A stretch of 64,000 nucleotides of DNA from Nocardiopsis alkaliphila YIM 80379. GTDB taxonomy: Bacteria; Actinomycetota; Actinomycetes; Streptosporangiales; Streptosporangiaceae. The stretch's first letter is position 1. Every line of letters starts with the position of its first letter. Of the stretch, positions 43,484-52,165 are shown one piece after another. The stretch is taken from assembly GCF_000341005.1 (NCBI RefSeq), contig NZ_ANBD01000044.1:9207-73206 (forward strand), in the 5' to 3' direction. The position numbers and the translations under genes are program-made. The notes under the pieces are model-generated. The model saw nothing but the letters and a program-made list of their open reading frames with translations. It did no database searches and was not told the origin of the DNA.

Positions 43484-45138
43484 CGAGAGCCTCCCAGGAC
43501 CGCGTCGATGTAGGGAGTGCGTGCCATCAGATCGGTCGCGGCCTCCGAGGAGTAGGCGATGAGCGGTCCGGCGAACACGGTCATGGCCAGGCCGAAGGCG
43601 ACCAAGGCCACGGTCGCGCCCACCATGCTCTTGGGCAGGACCACCGAGGTCACCACTGGAGTGGCCGCGGTGGAGGTGTCCCCCAGACGGGAGGACGGGC
43701 CGACCGCGTCGCCCGGACCCAGGGCCGCGGTGGAGGTGTCATCGTCCTCGGTGTCCTCCAGTACGGTGCCGGGCTCGGCGACCATGCCTTCGGACGGGGC
43801 GCGCCAGAAGGCGTAGTTCCACACGCGGGCGATGACGTACAGGGTCAGCAGGCTGGTGAGCACCGAGGCGCCGACCAAGGTGTAGGCGAGAGGAGTACCC
43901 GCGTCGACACCGGCCTGCATCAGCCCGATCTTGCCGAGGAAGCCCGACAGCGGCGGGATGCCGCCCAGATTCATCGCGGGGATGAAGAACAAGATGGCCA
44001 GGATCGGCGCGATCTTGGCCAGGCCACCGAGGTTGTCCAGCGCCGTGGATCCGCCTCTGCGTTCGATCAGACCCGTCACCAGGAACAACGTGGTCTGCAC
44101 GGTGATGTGGTGGGCGATGTAGTACACCGCGCCGGCCATGCCCAGCTGGCTGCCGAGGGCCACGCCGAACACCATGTAACCGATGTGACTGATCAAGGTG
44201 AACGACAGCAGACGCTTGATGTCGGTCTGCGCCACCGCGCCCAAGATGCCCAAGAGCATGGTGGCCAGGGCCACCCACATCAGGGCGTCGTTGAGCTGGA
44301 CGCCGGGGAACAGTAGTGTCTGCGTCCGAATGATCGCGTACACGCCCACCTTGGTGAGCAGCCCCGCGAACACCGCGGTGACCGGAGCCGGAGCGGTGGG
44401 GTAGGAGTCCGGCAGCCAGGCCGCGAGGGGGAACACCGCCGCCTTGATACCGAAGGCCACCAGCAGGATGACCTGTAGGATCAAGGCCAGGTCCGAGGAG
44501 AGCTCGGGTAGGCGCTCACCGAGCTGGGCCATGTTCACGGTTCCGGTCGCACCGAAGATCAACGCGATGGCGAGCAGGAACAGCACAGAGGAGACCAGCG
44601 AGACCACCACGTAGGTGGCGCCCGCCCGCATCCGCGACTGGGTACCGCCCAGGGTCAACAGCACGTAGCTGGCGGTCAGCAGGATCTCGAAACCGACGTA
44701 GAGGTTGAACAGGTCACCGGCGAGGAAGGCGTTGGAGACACCGGCCACCAGGATCAGGTAGGTCGGCTGGTACACCGACAACGGCGCCACCTCGGCCTTG
44801 CCGGCCATGCCCTGACCGATCGAGTAGATCAACACGGCCAGGGTCACGGCGGCGGAGACCGTCACCATCAACGCGGACAAGCGATCGGCGACCAGCGTGA
44901 TGCCGATCGGAGTCTCCCAGCCGCCCACTTGGACGGCCTGGGGCCCGAACACGTCGGCACCCACCATCAACGCGGCACCGATGACCAGCACGAGCGTCAG
45001 GGCGATGACACTGAGCCATTGCTGGACCCGCGGCCAGCGGATGCCCATCGCGAGCTTCACGCCGGCCGCGAAGAGCGGCAGCACCACCGGCAAGGGGACG
45101 AGGTAGTGCAGGAGTCCGGCGAAGTGGTCCCATCCCAT
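43480..45138 (-). CDS. mnhD: Mrp/Mnh antiporter subunit D
   Basis: A 552-residue multispanning subunit related to NuoM/N proton-pumping proteins. Conserved segments: LFNLYVGFEILLTASYVLLTLGGT, AFGIKAAVFPLAAWLPDSYPTAPAPVTAVFAGLLTKVGVYAIIRT (proton-path Lys) and LLSFTLISHIGYMVFGVAL. A ~60-residue polar loop near the C-terminus carries two copies of DTSTAA. ATG 45138 lies two bases after the mnhC stop. Confidence 0.95.
   Translation of the reverse strand: MGWDHFAGLLHYLVPLPVVLPLFAAGVKLAMGIRWPRVQQWLSVIALTLVLVIGAALMVGADVFGPQAVQVGGWETPIGITLVADRLSALMVTVSAAVTLAVLIYSIGQGMAGKAEVAPLSVYQPTYLILVAGVSNAFLAGDLFNLYVGFEILLTASYVLLTLGGTQSRMRAGATYVVVSLVSSVLFLLAIALIFGATGTVNMAQLGERLPELSSDLALILQVILLVAFGIKAAVFPLAAWLPDSYPTAPAPVTAVFAGLLTKVGVYAIIRTQTLLFPGVQLNDALMWVALATMLLGILGAVAQTDIKRLLSFTLISHIGYMVFGVALGSQLGMAGAVYYIAHHITVQTTLFLVTGLIERRGGSTALDNLGGLAKIAPILAILFFIPAMNLGGIPPLSGFLGKIGLMQAGVDAGTPLAYTLVGASVLTSLLTLYVIARVWNYAFWRAPSEGMVAEPGTVLEDTEDDDTSTAALGPGDAVGPSSRLGDTSTAATPVVTSVVLPKSMVGATVALVAFGLAMTVFAGPLIAYSSEAATDLMARTPYIDAVLGGSR
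43663..43740 (-). repeat. In-frame direct repeat in mnhD
   Basis: GGCCGCGGTGGAGGTGTC occurs at 43663-43680 and exactly 60 bases later at 43723-43740. Both copies encode DTSTAA in the polar cytoplasmic loop before the last helix of MnhD. A 20-codon duplication that then diverged between the copies is the likely origin. Confidence 0.75.
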
Positions 45139-45140
45139 GG

Positions 45141-45974
45141 TCAGTCGTTCCCTTGCAGGTCGCTGTCCTCTGCGCGAGCCAGGCGTTCACGCTCTGCCCG
45201 CATGGTCTGACGTGCCTGACGCCGTTGCGAACGGATGCGGCGACGCAGCTCGCGCCACAGTTCGCGTTCGGCGGCGCGGTCCGCACGTCGATGCTCACGC
45301 AGCCGCTTGCGGCCCAGACGAATGCGGCCACGCAGCTCCGTCACCTGATTGACCATGCTCTGTTGCCGGTCGGCCAGGCGACGCACCTTCTCCTGGGACC
45401 GTTCGTCGACCTTGCCGTCCTCGGCTTCCACCTCGAATCGGGCCAGCTCGGCCTGGGCGGCCGCGATCTCCGCCTTGATTCGGGCCTGTTCGGCCAGCTC
45501 TTGGGCGTCGGCGGCGGCGATGGTCGCTTGGAGCTCGGCGCGCTGCCTGCGGATGTCCGCTCGCAGTCGGCGACGCTCCTTCAGGAAACGCTGACGTACC
45601 GCGCGTCGACCCTCGCCCTGCACGATCCGCAGGTCCTCGGCGTCGTCTTGGACCTCGTCGTTGCCCTCCAGCTGCCAGCTCCGGTAGGCCAGGGCCAACA
45701 GGAAGGCCGTGATGCCGAGGGTGATGACGATCGCCGTCAAGATCAACGCCTGTGGCAGTGGGTCGGTCATCTCCTCGATGTCGGAGGTGAACCACCGGAC
45801 CGGAGGGCCACCCGGCTCCCCCGCCATGGCCAGGATCATCAGGTTGACGCCGTTGCTCATCACGATGAAGCCCAGCAGTACCCGGGTGAGGCTGCGTTCC
45901 AACAGGAGCACCACACCGACCGCGACGAGGAAACCGATGACGATGACGAGGGTCAGGCTGGGTGTCTCGCTCAC
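45141..45974 (-). CDS. mnhC: Mrp/Mnh antiporter subunit C with long coiled-coil tail
   Basis: 277 residues. Residues 1-100 are a normal subunit C, homologous to NuoK: three helices with RVLLGFIVMSNGVNLMIL and DPLPQALILTAIVITLGITAFLLAL. Subunit C is normally about 110-130 residues; here a further ~175 residues follow, extremely charged (RRAVRQRFLKERRRLRADIRRQRAELQ, EIAAAQAELARFEVE, RELRRRIRSQRRQARQTMR) and forming probable coiled coils on the cytoplasmic side. GTG 45974 overlaps the mnhA stop (GTGA). The tail may tether or regulate the complex; it is the operon's most unusual feature. Confidence 0.93.
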   Translation of the reverse strand: MSETPSLTLVIVIGFLVAVGVVLLLERSLTRVLLGFIVMSNGVNLMILAMAGEPGGPPVRWFTSDIEEMTDPLPQALILTAIVITLGITAFLLALAYRSWQLEGNDEVQDDAEDLRIVQGEGRRAVRQRFLKERRRLRADIRRQRAELQATIAAADAQELAEQARIKAEIAAAQAELARFEVEAEDGKVDERSQEKVRRLADRQQSMVNQVTELRGRIRLGRKRLREHRRADRAAERELWRELRRRIRSQRRQARQTMRAERERLARAEDSDLQGND

Positions 45975-48955
45975 GGAGTGACCTCCTCGGCTCGTGCGGG
46001 GGCTCCGTGCGCGGCCGCGTCCTCCTCGTACAGGGCGTCCCGTTCGATCTGTTCGTCGATCCGAGCACCGAGGCTGCGCAGGATATCCAGGATCAGACCG
46101 ATGACCAGCAGGTACACACCGATGTCGAAGAGCAGCGAGACCGTCACGTGGGCTTGGCCCAAGAGCCAGAAATCGATGTAGAAGTCGGCCCCGGCGAGCA
46201 CGTCCTCGAGGAAGATGGCGCCACCGAGCGCCGTACCCGTGGCTATGGCCAGACCGGCGCCGATCAGTGCGCCCGGCTGCACCCACGCGGTGGCGTACAG
46301 CTCGAACCTGCCACCGGCGAGGTAGCGGACGATGAACGCCAGACCCGCCACGATGCCACCGGCGAAACCACCGCCGATGTCCGTGTGACCGGTGAGCAGC
46401 AGGTACACCGAGATCGCCATGATCACGGGGAAGAGGAAGCGCGAGACCACCTCGAAGATGATCGACCGGCGTTCGGTGGGTTGTGCTTCCGCACCGGGCA
46501 ACCAAGCGCGGTTCCACTGCGGCCTGACGTGCATGTGCTGCGGAGCGACCCGCAGGTCGCCCAGCTCCACTCGATCGTGCCCGTTGGTGGGCTTGGGCGG
46601 AGGAGCGACGGACAACGCCATCACACCACTGGGTGCCTTCCGGGGCTGGGCCCGGCGGCGCACGAACATCAGGCTCGCCACACCGGCGGCCGCGGCGGCC
46701 AGCACCGCGATCTCGCCCATGGTGTCCCAGGCGCGGACGTCGACCAGCAGCACGGAGATGATGTTGTAGCCGCCGGCCTCGTCGGCCGCGTCCACGTAGG
46801 ACGGGCCATCGGGGCCGCCCAGGGCGATGGAGGGTTCTTGCCGACCGGCCAGGGCGTACCACGTCATGGTGGCCGCGAGCAGGCCGGTGGCGGCGCCGAT
46901 CGTCAGGTTCCAGATCCGGCGGCCTCTGAGCGCGGGTGCCGAGAACTGGGCCGGGAAGCGGCGCAGCACCAGGACGAAGACCACCAGGCTGACGGTTTCG
47001 ACGAGGAACTGGGTGAGCGCGATGTCGGGTGCGCCCTGCAGGTAGAACAAGGCGGCCACACCGTAACCGCCGACACCGACGAGGATGACCGCGTACAGAC
47101 GGCGCCGCACGAACAGGATCAACAGACAGGTGATGACGATGATCAGCGCGGGGATGACCTGAACCGGGGTGTCCCACAGGCGCAGTGGCGGGTAGTCGCC
47201 CACCCAGATCCGGCCCGTGATCATGGGGACGCCCGCACAGACCACGAGGAACACCAGGATGGTGCCGAGGTAGACCGGGAGCGAACCGCGCTGGGTGCTA
47301 CCGGTGACCTGGAGGGCCAGGCTCTCCAACCCCGCCGTCATCCGACGGTAGTTGCGCTCGGGATGAAAGACCGTGAACCGAGTACCGAGCCAGGCCACCC
47401 GGTGGCGGAAGTAGAACAGCACCAGACCACCGGCGACGCAGACCGCCGACAGCAGCAGGGGCGCCTCCCATCCGTGCCACAGGGCCAGGTAGGAGGGGTG
47501 TTCCTCGTGCGGTCCCGGAGGGACCGTGTCGGCGTAGACGGCGAAGAGCGGGTCGATCCAGGAGGAGAGGAGACCGCCGAACAGGCTGAGCACGGCCAGG
47601 ACCACGGCCGGTGCGAGGAAGGGGGCACCGGGGGCCTGGACCGGGGTGGGCGGCACACCCTCCTTGTCGAGGAAGGCGCCCCACAGGAAGCGCAGACTGT
47701 AGGCCACCGTGAAGGTCGAACCGACCACCAGGCCGAGCAGGACCAGGGCGTCGATGACACCGCCCTCGGTGTAGGCACCGAAGGCGAGTTCCTTGGCGAC
47801 GAAACCGGCGGTGGGCGGCAGACCGGACATGGAGGCCAGGGCCACGACCGTGACCCAGAAGGTGCCCGGCATGGCTTTGCGCAGTCCGGAGAGTTCACGC
47901 AGGTCTCGGCTCCCGGTGCCGTGATCGATGATGCCGACCACGAGGAACAGGGGAGCTTTGAAGAGGGAGTGCGCGACGAGCATCGCGATTCCCGCGAGGG
48001 CGGCGGCCCGGGTTCCGGTGCCCAGCAGGGCGATGAGGAAACCGAGCTGACTGATGGTGCCGTAGGCCAGAACGAGCTTGAGGTCGACCTGGCGTAGTGC
48101 TTTCCATCCACCGAGCACCATGGTGATGACACCGAAGAACAGTGCCATGGCCTGCCAGACGAGGACGTCGCCGAAGACGGGGGTGAGACGGGCGACCAGG
48201 TAGACACCCGCCTTGACCATCGCCGCGGCGTGCAGGTAACCGGAGACCGGTGTGGGAGCCTGCATGGCGGCGGGGAGCCAGAGGCTGAAGGGGAACAGCG
48301 CCGACTTGGACATGGCGCCGATCATGATCAGCACGAGGGCCGCGTCGACGATGGCACCGGAGGTCGGAGGGTCGGCGACGATCTCGGAGATCACGTAGGT
48401 CCCGGCGGTCTCGCCGAGCATGACCATGCCGACCAGCATCGCCAGACCGCCGAAGGTGGTGACGGTCAGGGCCGTCATCGCAGCCCGGCGACTGTCCTTC
48501 GATTCGGCCTTGTGGCCGACCAGAAGGTAGGAGAAGACCGTGGTCAGTTCCCAGTAGATGAAGAGCTGGATGAGGTCATCGGCCAGTACGAGACCGAGCA
48601 TGGCGCCCGCGAACGCGACGAACACGCCGGCGAAGCGGGGCAGTCCCGGTTCGGAGTCACTGAAGTAGCGCGCGCAGTAGACCAGGATGAGGGTGCCCAC
48701 GCCCGCGGCGATGAGCGTCATGACCAGTCCGAGGGCGTCCATGTGCAGGCCGAGCCGCAGCGAGAACTGTGGTGCCCACTCGACGGCTTCGGACAGGCCC
48801 TCGCCGTTCAGGATGGTCGGTAGCTGGAACAGGGCCCATATGGTCGACAGACCGGGAACGATCGCGAGCGCGTAGAAGCCGTTGCGGCCCCACAGGCGCA
48901 CTAGTAACGGCGCGACCGCTGCGGTGATGAAATGCGCGACCAGCACTGTTGTCAA
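45971..48955 (-). CDS. mnhA: Mrp/Mnh antiporter subunit A fused to subunit B domain
   Basis: A 994-residue polytopic protein. The N-terminal ~500 residues are NuoL-like (VYCARYFSD, QLFIYWELTTVFSYLLVGHKAESKDSRRAAM, LWLPAAMQAPTPVSGYLHAAAMVKAGVYLVARL with the proton-path residues). A middle MrpA-specific part follows, and the C-terminal ~150 residues (FPVIMAISVYLLLTGHTDIGGGFAGGIVAGLAFIVRYLAGG) equal subunit B. TTG 48955 with GGGAGGGG upstream is preferred over the open frame to 49078. First gene of the operon A(B)-C-D-E-F-G, divergent from a MarR gene. Confidence 0.95.
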   Translation of the reverse strand: MTTVLVAHFITAAVAPLLVRLWGRNGFYALAIVPGLSTIWALFQLPTILNGEGLSEAVEWAPQFSLRLGLHMDALGLVMTLIAAGVGTLILVYCARYFSDSEPGLPRFAGVFVAFAGAMLGLVLADDLIQLFIYWELTTVFSYLLVGHKAESKDSRRAAMTALTVTTFGGLAMLVGMVMLGETAGTYVISEIVADPPTSGAIVDAALVLIMIGAMSKSALFPFSLWLPAAMQAPTPVSGYLHAAAMVKAGVYLVARLTPVFGDVLVWQAMALFFGVITMVLGGWKALRQVDLKLVLAYGTISQLGFLIALLGTGTRAAALAGIAMLVAHSLFKAPLFLVVGIIDHGTGSRDLRELSGLRKAMPGTFWVTVVALASMSGLPPTAGFVAKELAFGAYTEGGVIDALVLLGLVVGSTFTVAYSLRFLWGAFLDKEGVPPTPVQAPGAPFLAPAVVLAVLSLFGGLLSSWIDPLFAVYADTVPPGPHEEHPSYLALWHGWEAPLLLSAVCVAGGLVLFYFRHRVAWLGTRFTVFHPERNYRRMTAGLESLALQVTGSTQRGSLPVYLGTILVFLVVCAGVPMITGRIWVGDYPPLRLWDTPVQVIPALIIVITCLLILFVRRRLYAVILVGVGGYGVAALFYLQGAPDIALTQFLVETVSLVVFVLVLRRFPAQFSAPALRGRRIWNLTIGAATGLLAATMTWYALAGRQEPSIALGGPDGPSYVDAADEAGGYNIISVLLVDVRAWDTMGEIAVLAAAAAGVASLMFVRRRAQPRKAPSGVMALSVAPPPKPTNGHDRVELGDLRVAPQHMHVRPQWNRAWLPGAEAQPTERRSIIFEVVSRFLFPVIMAISVYLLLTGHTDIGGGFAGGIVAGLAFIVRYLAGGRFELYATAWVQPGALIGAGLAIATGTALGGAIFLEDVLAGADFYIDFWLLGQAHVTVSLLFDIGVYLLVIGLILDILRSLGARIDEQIERDALYEEDAAAHGAPARAEEVTP

Positions 48956-49191
48956 TGCGCCCCTCCCGGACCGGTCCGGGCCCACCCGGGAACCTCGGGC
49001 GGACGTCCACTGCCCCGCAGTAAACGACGCCGCCCACAGTCGGACCGAAGGGGATGTCGTTTCCGTGTCGAGGGGCATGGATCTACTTGAATTTGCGTGC
49101 TTAAGCTATTTAATAGTTAGGCTACACACACGTCAAACTACCGCGCGGGTCGGGTACCCGTGCGCAGAGCCCAGCCAGCGAGGACCGTTTC
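48956..49191. promoter_or_regulatory. Divergent promoter region mnh operon / marR with dyads
   Basis: An A/T-rich patch (49085-49135) in an otherwise GC-rich region contains two touching dyads, GCTTAAGC (49099-49106) and CTATT-T-AATAG (49106-49116). They lie 76 bases before marR and 144 bases from the mnhA start. They are the best candidate operator for the MarR protein and may control both directions (inference). Confidence 0.5.
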
Positions 49192-49686
49192 GTGCTCGAT
49201 GAGACCCCCGAGGCCTGTTCTGAACAGCAGGGACGCACTGAGCCGAACTCGGCTGAACTCGAAGAGTTCCAGCGCGTGTGGACCGAACTCATCAACGCGG
49301 CGCTTCATGCCCGATCCCGGGGCGGGCACGGGCATCGCGGTGTTGATGAGGTCACCTTGACGCAGTCGCTCCTCATGGAGACGGTGCGTGGGATGGAGAA
49401 CCCGAGTGTCGGTGCCATCGCCCACATCGTCGGTGTGTCCTCGCCCTCGGCCACTCGGATGATCCAGCAGTTGGAGCGTAAGGGGATGATGGCCCGACGG
49501 CGCTCGGAACGTGACGAACGCAGCACCGTGGTCACCATCACGGAGGAGGGCGAGCGAGCCCTGGCCGAACGTCGCAAGTACATGGAACGAAAGCAACGCC
49601 AGGTCTTCGACGCGATCAGGCCCTCACTGCGCCCGCTCGTTCTCGACGTCCTGCGTGATCTGCGCGACGCCATAGACGAGACCTGA
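49192..49686 (+). CDS. MarR-family regulator
   Basis: 164 residues with a winged helix (MENPSVGAIAHIVGVSSPSATRMIQQLERKGMMARRRSERDERSTVVTITEEG) and flanking dimerisation helices; the acidic N-terminal ~20 residues are extra. GTG 49192 follows GAGGA at seven bases. Divergent from the mnh operon over an A/T-rich dyad region, so regulation of the antiporter is possible. Confidence 0.9.
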   Translation: MLDETPEACSEQQGRTEPNSAELEEFQRVWTELINAALHARSRGGHGHRGVDEVTLTQSLLMETVRGMENPSVGAIAHIVGVSSPSATRMIQQLERKGMMARRRSERDERSTVVTITEEGERALAERRKYMERKQRQVFDAIRPSLRPLVLDVLRDLRDAIDET

Positions 49687-49953
49687 TCTGGGTCCTGGCG
49701 AGACGGTCCTCGGCTTCGACCGTGGTTCTCAGGGGTCTCCTTCGTCCACCCCGGTCACTTCCTCCATCGAGCGGTTCGCCCTGTGGGGCGGGCGACCAGG
49801 CTCGCCTGATCGATTCCCGGATGCTCTGCCCTGGGCAGATCTGCTCAAGGGCGAAACGATGGCGAGCCCGCCCCCGCCCGGCACAGGCTGGAAACACCGG
49901 TCCGGAACGAGCGCACGGCTCGTTCCCGACGACGCCGGTACGAGGAGGGATCG
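49687..49953. other. Upstream region of the clpP pair
   Basis: 267 bases with no coding frame; the right end carries the 23-bp palindrome at 49904-49926 described separately. No clear terminator for marR was found. Confidence 0.4.
49904..49926. promoter_or_regulatory. Perfect inverted repeat upstream of the clpP operon
   Basis: Nine-base arms GGAACGAGC (49904-49912) and GCTCGTTCC (49918-49926) flank GCACG without mismatch, ending 27 bases before the first clpP start. In Streptomyces a clpP3-clpP4 operon is controlled by PopR, and a PopR/ClgR-like gene lies just downstream here, so this is a probable site for that regulator. The match to a published consensus was not verified. Confidence 0.7.
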
Positions 49954-50604
49954 ATGTACGCCACACTCGCCACCGAGTACTCATCGAGCGGTGGGTTCGA
50001 CGACCAATTGGCGGCGCGCCTGTTGCGCAGTCGCGTCGTCCTGCTCGGCGGCCAGGTCGACGAGGAGAGCGCCAACCGGGTGTGCGCGCAGATCCTCCTG
50101 CTGGCCGATGACGATCCGCACAAGGACATCACCGTGGCGATCAACAGCCCCGGTGGAGTGATCAGCGCCGGACTCGCCATCTACGACACGATGAACTTCG
50201 TGCCCAACGACGTGTCCACTCTGGTCATGGGCTTCGCCGCCAGCATGGGGCAGTTCCTGGCCTGTACCGGGGCGTCGGGCAAGCGTTACAGCATGCCGCA
50301 CGCGCGGATCATGATGCACCAGCCATCCGGAGGACTCGGCGGGACCGCCGCCGACATCGCGATTCAGGCCGAGAACCTGGCGCACACCAAGAGCACCATG
50401 GTGCGGCTCATCGCCGAACACAGTGGCCAGAGCGAACGGACCATCGCTGAGGATCAGCACCGGGACGCCTGGTTCACCGCTGAGGAGGCCCGGGAGTACG
50501 GCTTCATCGACCACGTGGTCGAGACCGCCGATCAGATGGCGGGTGGGATGCGGTTCGGTGGCTCGGCGCCGGGGTTCGCCCACCGGACGGGAGGTGTCCG
50601 ATGA
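49954..50604 (+). CDS. clpP: ATP-dependent Clp protease proteolytic subunit
   Basis: A 216-residue serine protease that forms tetradecameric chambers fed by Clp ATPases. The triad is intact: Ser97 in GFAASMGQ, His122 in ARIMMHQP, Asp171 in QHRDAWFT; the oxyanion strand INSPGG is present. No long propeptide is obvious. ATG 49954 follows GAGGAGGGA. Its stop overlaps the start of a second clpP (ATGA). Such pairs form mixed ClpP rings in actinobacteria; location with a ClgR/PopR-like gene suggests the inducible ClpP3/ClpP4-type set. Confidence 0.95.
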   Translation: MYATLATEYSSSGGFDDQLAARLLRSRVVLLGGQVDEESANRVCAQILLLADDDPHKDITVAINSPGGVISAGLAIYDTMNFVPNDVSTLVMGFAASMGQFLACTGASGKRYSMPHARIMMHQPSGGLGGTAADIAIQAENLAHTKSTMVRLIAEHSGQSERTIAEDQHRDAWFTAEEAREYGFIDHVVETADQMAGGMRFGGSAPGFAHRTGGVR

Positions 50605-51218
50605 GCGGGCGTTACACGGTGCCGATGGTGGTCGAACGGACCCCGCGAGGAGAGCGTTCGTTCGACGTGTTCAGCAGGCTGTTGTCCGAACGGATCATCT
50701 TCCTGGGCACACCGATCGACGACGACGTCGCCAACGTGGTCATGGCGCAAATGCTGCATTTGGACCATGAGAGTCGCGAGACCGACATTCAGCTCTACAT
50801 CAACTCGCCCGGGGGATCGAATACCGCGCTGACCGCCATCTACGACACGATGCGGTTCGTCAGGGCGGATGTGGCCACGGTATGCATGGGGCAGGCGGCC
50901 TCGGCCGCCGCGGTCCTGCTCGCGGCGGGTACCGCCGGCAAGAGGTCCGCTCTGGAGCATTCCCGGGTACTGCTGCATCAGCCCTCCACCGAAGGACGGG
51001 GGCAGGCGGCGGATCTGGAGATCCAGGCGGCGGAGATCTTGCGAGTGCGCTCCCAGGTGGAGGAGATCCTGTCCCGACACACGGGGCACAGCCAGGAACG
51101 GCTGCGGATCGATACCGACCGGGACAAGATCTTCACCGCCGCACAGGCCAAGGAGTACGGCCTGGTGGATCAGGTGATCGCCACTCGGGAGACGACACCC
51201 TTGGCGGCCCGGAGGTGA
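50601..51218 (+). CDS. clpP: ATP-dependent Clp protease proteolytic subunit, second paralogue
   Basis: A 205-residue ClpP with triad Ser101 ([10 protein letters not shown]), His126 (SRVLLHQP) and Asp175 (DTDRDKIFT), plus INSPGG. It differs clearly from the upstream paralogue (for example SALEHSR against SMPHARI), as expected for a heteromeric pair. Translationally coupled by ATGA, guaranteeing balanced synthesis. It is followed by a 12-bp stem hairpin shared with the convergent regulator. Confidence 0.95.
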   Translation: MSGRYTVPMVVERTPRGERSFDVFSRLLSERIIFLGTPIDDDVANVVMAQMLHLDHESRETDIQLYINSPGGSNTALTAIYDTMRFVRADVATVCMGQAASAAAVLLAAGTAGKRSALEHSRVLLHQPSTEGRGQAADLEIQAAEILRVRSQVEEILSRHTGHSQERLRIDTDRDKIFTAAQAKEYGLVDQVIATRETTPLAARR

Positions 51219-51224
51219 AAAAGG

Positions 51225-51262
51225 GGCGGTGGTTCCGACCGGGGCGCGCCGGAACCACCGCC
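51225..51262 (-). terminator. Bidirectional terminator between clpP pair and XRE regulator
   Basis: Perfect 12-bp arms GGCGGTGGTTCC (51225-51236) and GGAACCACCGCC (51251-51262). On the minus strand the hairpin is followed by CCCTTTTTC, a good T-tract for the regulator transcript; the stem also lies 6 bases after the plus-strand clpP stop. Confidence 0.85.
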
Positions 51263-51320
51263 GTGCGCCGCGCGCCTGGGGACGAGCCGCGAAGGCGGCG
51301 CCGTCCCGTGGAGGTGGGGG

Positions 51321-51719
51321 TCAAGCGGCCAGGGAGAGCACCCGTGCCTGCTGGGGAGAGGAAGGAAGGAGCGGTCCCGGAGCCGGGTTCGGCCGTCGCC
51401 GTTCGACCCGCTCCAGATGGAACGGCACGGTGCGTTGGTACAACTCACCGAGCACGTCGGTGATGCTCAGCCCCAGTGACCGGTACACCGCGGCCAGGAG
51501 TTCGGAGGAAGCCTCTTTGCGCCCGCGCTCGATCTCGGACAGATAGGGCAGGGAGACCTGGGCGTCCTCGGCGACCTCGCGCAGGGTTCGCCCCTGCTCC
51601 ACGCGGGTGCGGCGCAACAGGTCGCCGATGAGATCCCGCATGAGCGGCTCGCCCTCCGGCCCGGCGGGGCGAGGACCCCTGCGTGCCTCGTCCAGGGAGT
51701 GCAGGACGCTCTCGCTCAT
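51321..51719 (-). CDS. XRE-family regulator of ClgR/PopR type with C-terminal Leu-Ala-Ala
   Basis: 132 residues. [54 protein letters not shown] is nearly a textbook ClgR helix-turn-helix region. In Streptomyces, PopR and ClgR activate clpP operons and are themselves ClpP substrates, recognised through terminal alanines. This protein ends VLSLAA, so the same feedback is likely. ATG 51719 follows GAGGGGG; ATG 51641 is a shorter alternative. It is convergent with the clpP pair that it probably controls. Confidence 0.9.
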   Translation of the reverse strand: MSESVLHSLDEARRGPRPAGPEGEPLMRDLIGDLLRRTRVEQGRTLREVAEDAQVSLPYLSEIERGRKEASSELLAAVYRSLGLSITDVLGELYQRTVPFHLERVERRRPNPAPGPLLPSSPQQARVLSLAA

Positions 51720-51731
51720 CGGTGCCCCCTC

Positions 51732-51758
51732 GTCGAAAGGATCTTTTGGGATTTCGAC
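51732..51758. promoter_or_regulatory. Inverted repeat just upstream of the XRE gene
   Basis: GTCGAAA (51732-51738) and TTTCGAC (51752-51758) are perfect 7-bp arms with 13 bases between, starting 13 bases before the start codon. It could be an autoregulatory site, but short arms leave room for chance. Confidence 0.35.
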
Positions 51759-51994
51759 CCTACGCTCCGAAACGCTGTGCGGGGAGGGGGTCCGTGGCCT
51801 TATGCGGACGGCAGAAGTGGAGTGGCCTCGTCGCCTGAGGCGTTCCCTGCTGGTCTGAGGTGGTCGGGCTCGGGCCTAAGGCAGGGAGGGGGACACGGAT
51901 CTAGCGCACTCTTGCGATGTGCGGCAGGGGGCCTTAGCACGAGTCTGGAACCAGTCGAGGGAACGACCCCGGCACCCGACCAAGAGGAGAGACC

Positions 51995-52165
51995 ATGTAC
52001 GCCGACCTCACCGCTCAGGCCGCTGACATCTACCGTGCCGAGGCCGAGCGTACGGCTCGCCATGAGCGCTTGATCGCTGAGGCCCAGGGGGGTGAACAGG
52101 ACCGGTTCCGCCGTGTCTGGGCGCGGCTTCGGGTACAGCGCACCCCTCGCACCCTGGCCGCCTGA
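51995..52165 (+). CDS. Small 56-residue protein ending in Leu-Ala-Ala
   Basis: An ORF below usual length cut-offs: it opens MYADLTAQAADIYRAEAERT, is highly helical and charged (Arg/Glu/Ala), and ends RTPRTLAA before TGA. AAGAGGAGAG lies five bases upstream of ATG 51995, one of the strongest Shine-Dalgarno sequences here. It is divergent from the XRE regulator with 275 bases between. The shared Leu-Ala-Ala terminus suggests it may also be a Clp substrate, perhaps an adaptor or anti-regulator (inference). No family recognised. Confidence 0.6.
   Translation: MYADLTAQAADIYRAEAERTARHERLIAEAQGGEQDRFRRVWARLRVQRTPRTLAA

Noticed and set aside
45962-48097. Open frame of 711 codons on the plus strand
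   Set aside because: It is antisense to mnhC/mnhA and has a His/Gln/Asp-rich composition typical of shadow frames in high-GC genes.
51905-51923. CGCAC-N9-GTGCG dyad upstream of the 56-residue ORF as a ClgR box
   Set aside because: The spacing does not fit the CGC-N5-GCG type consensus I recall, so it is not called.
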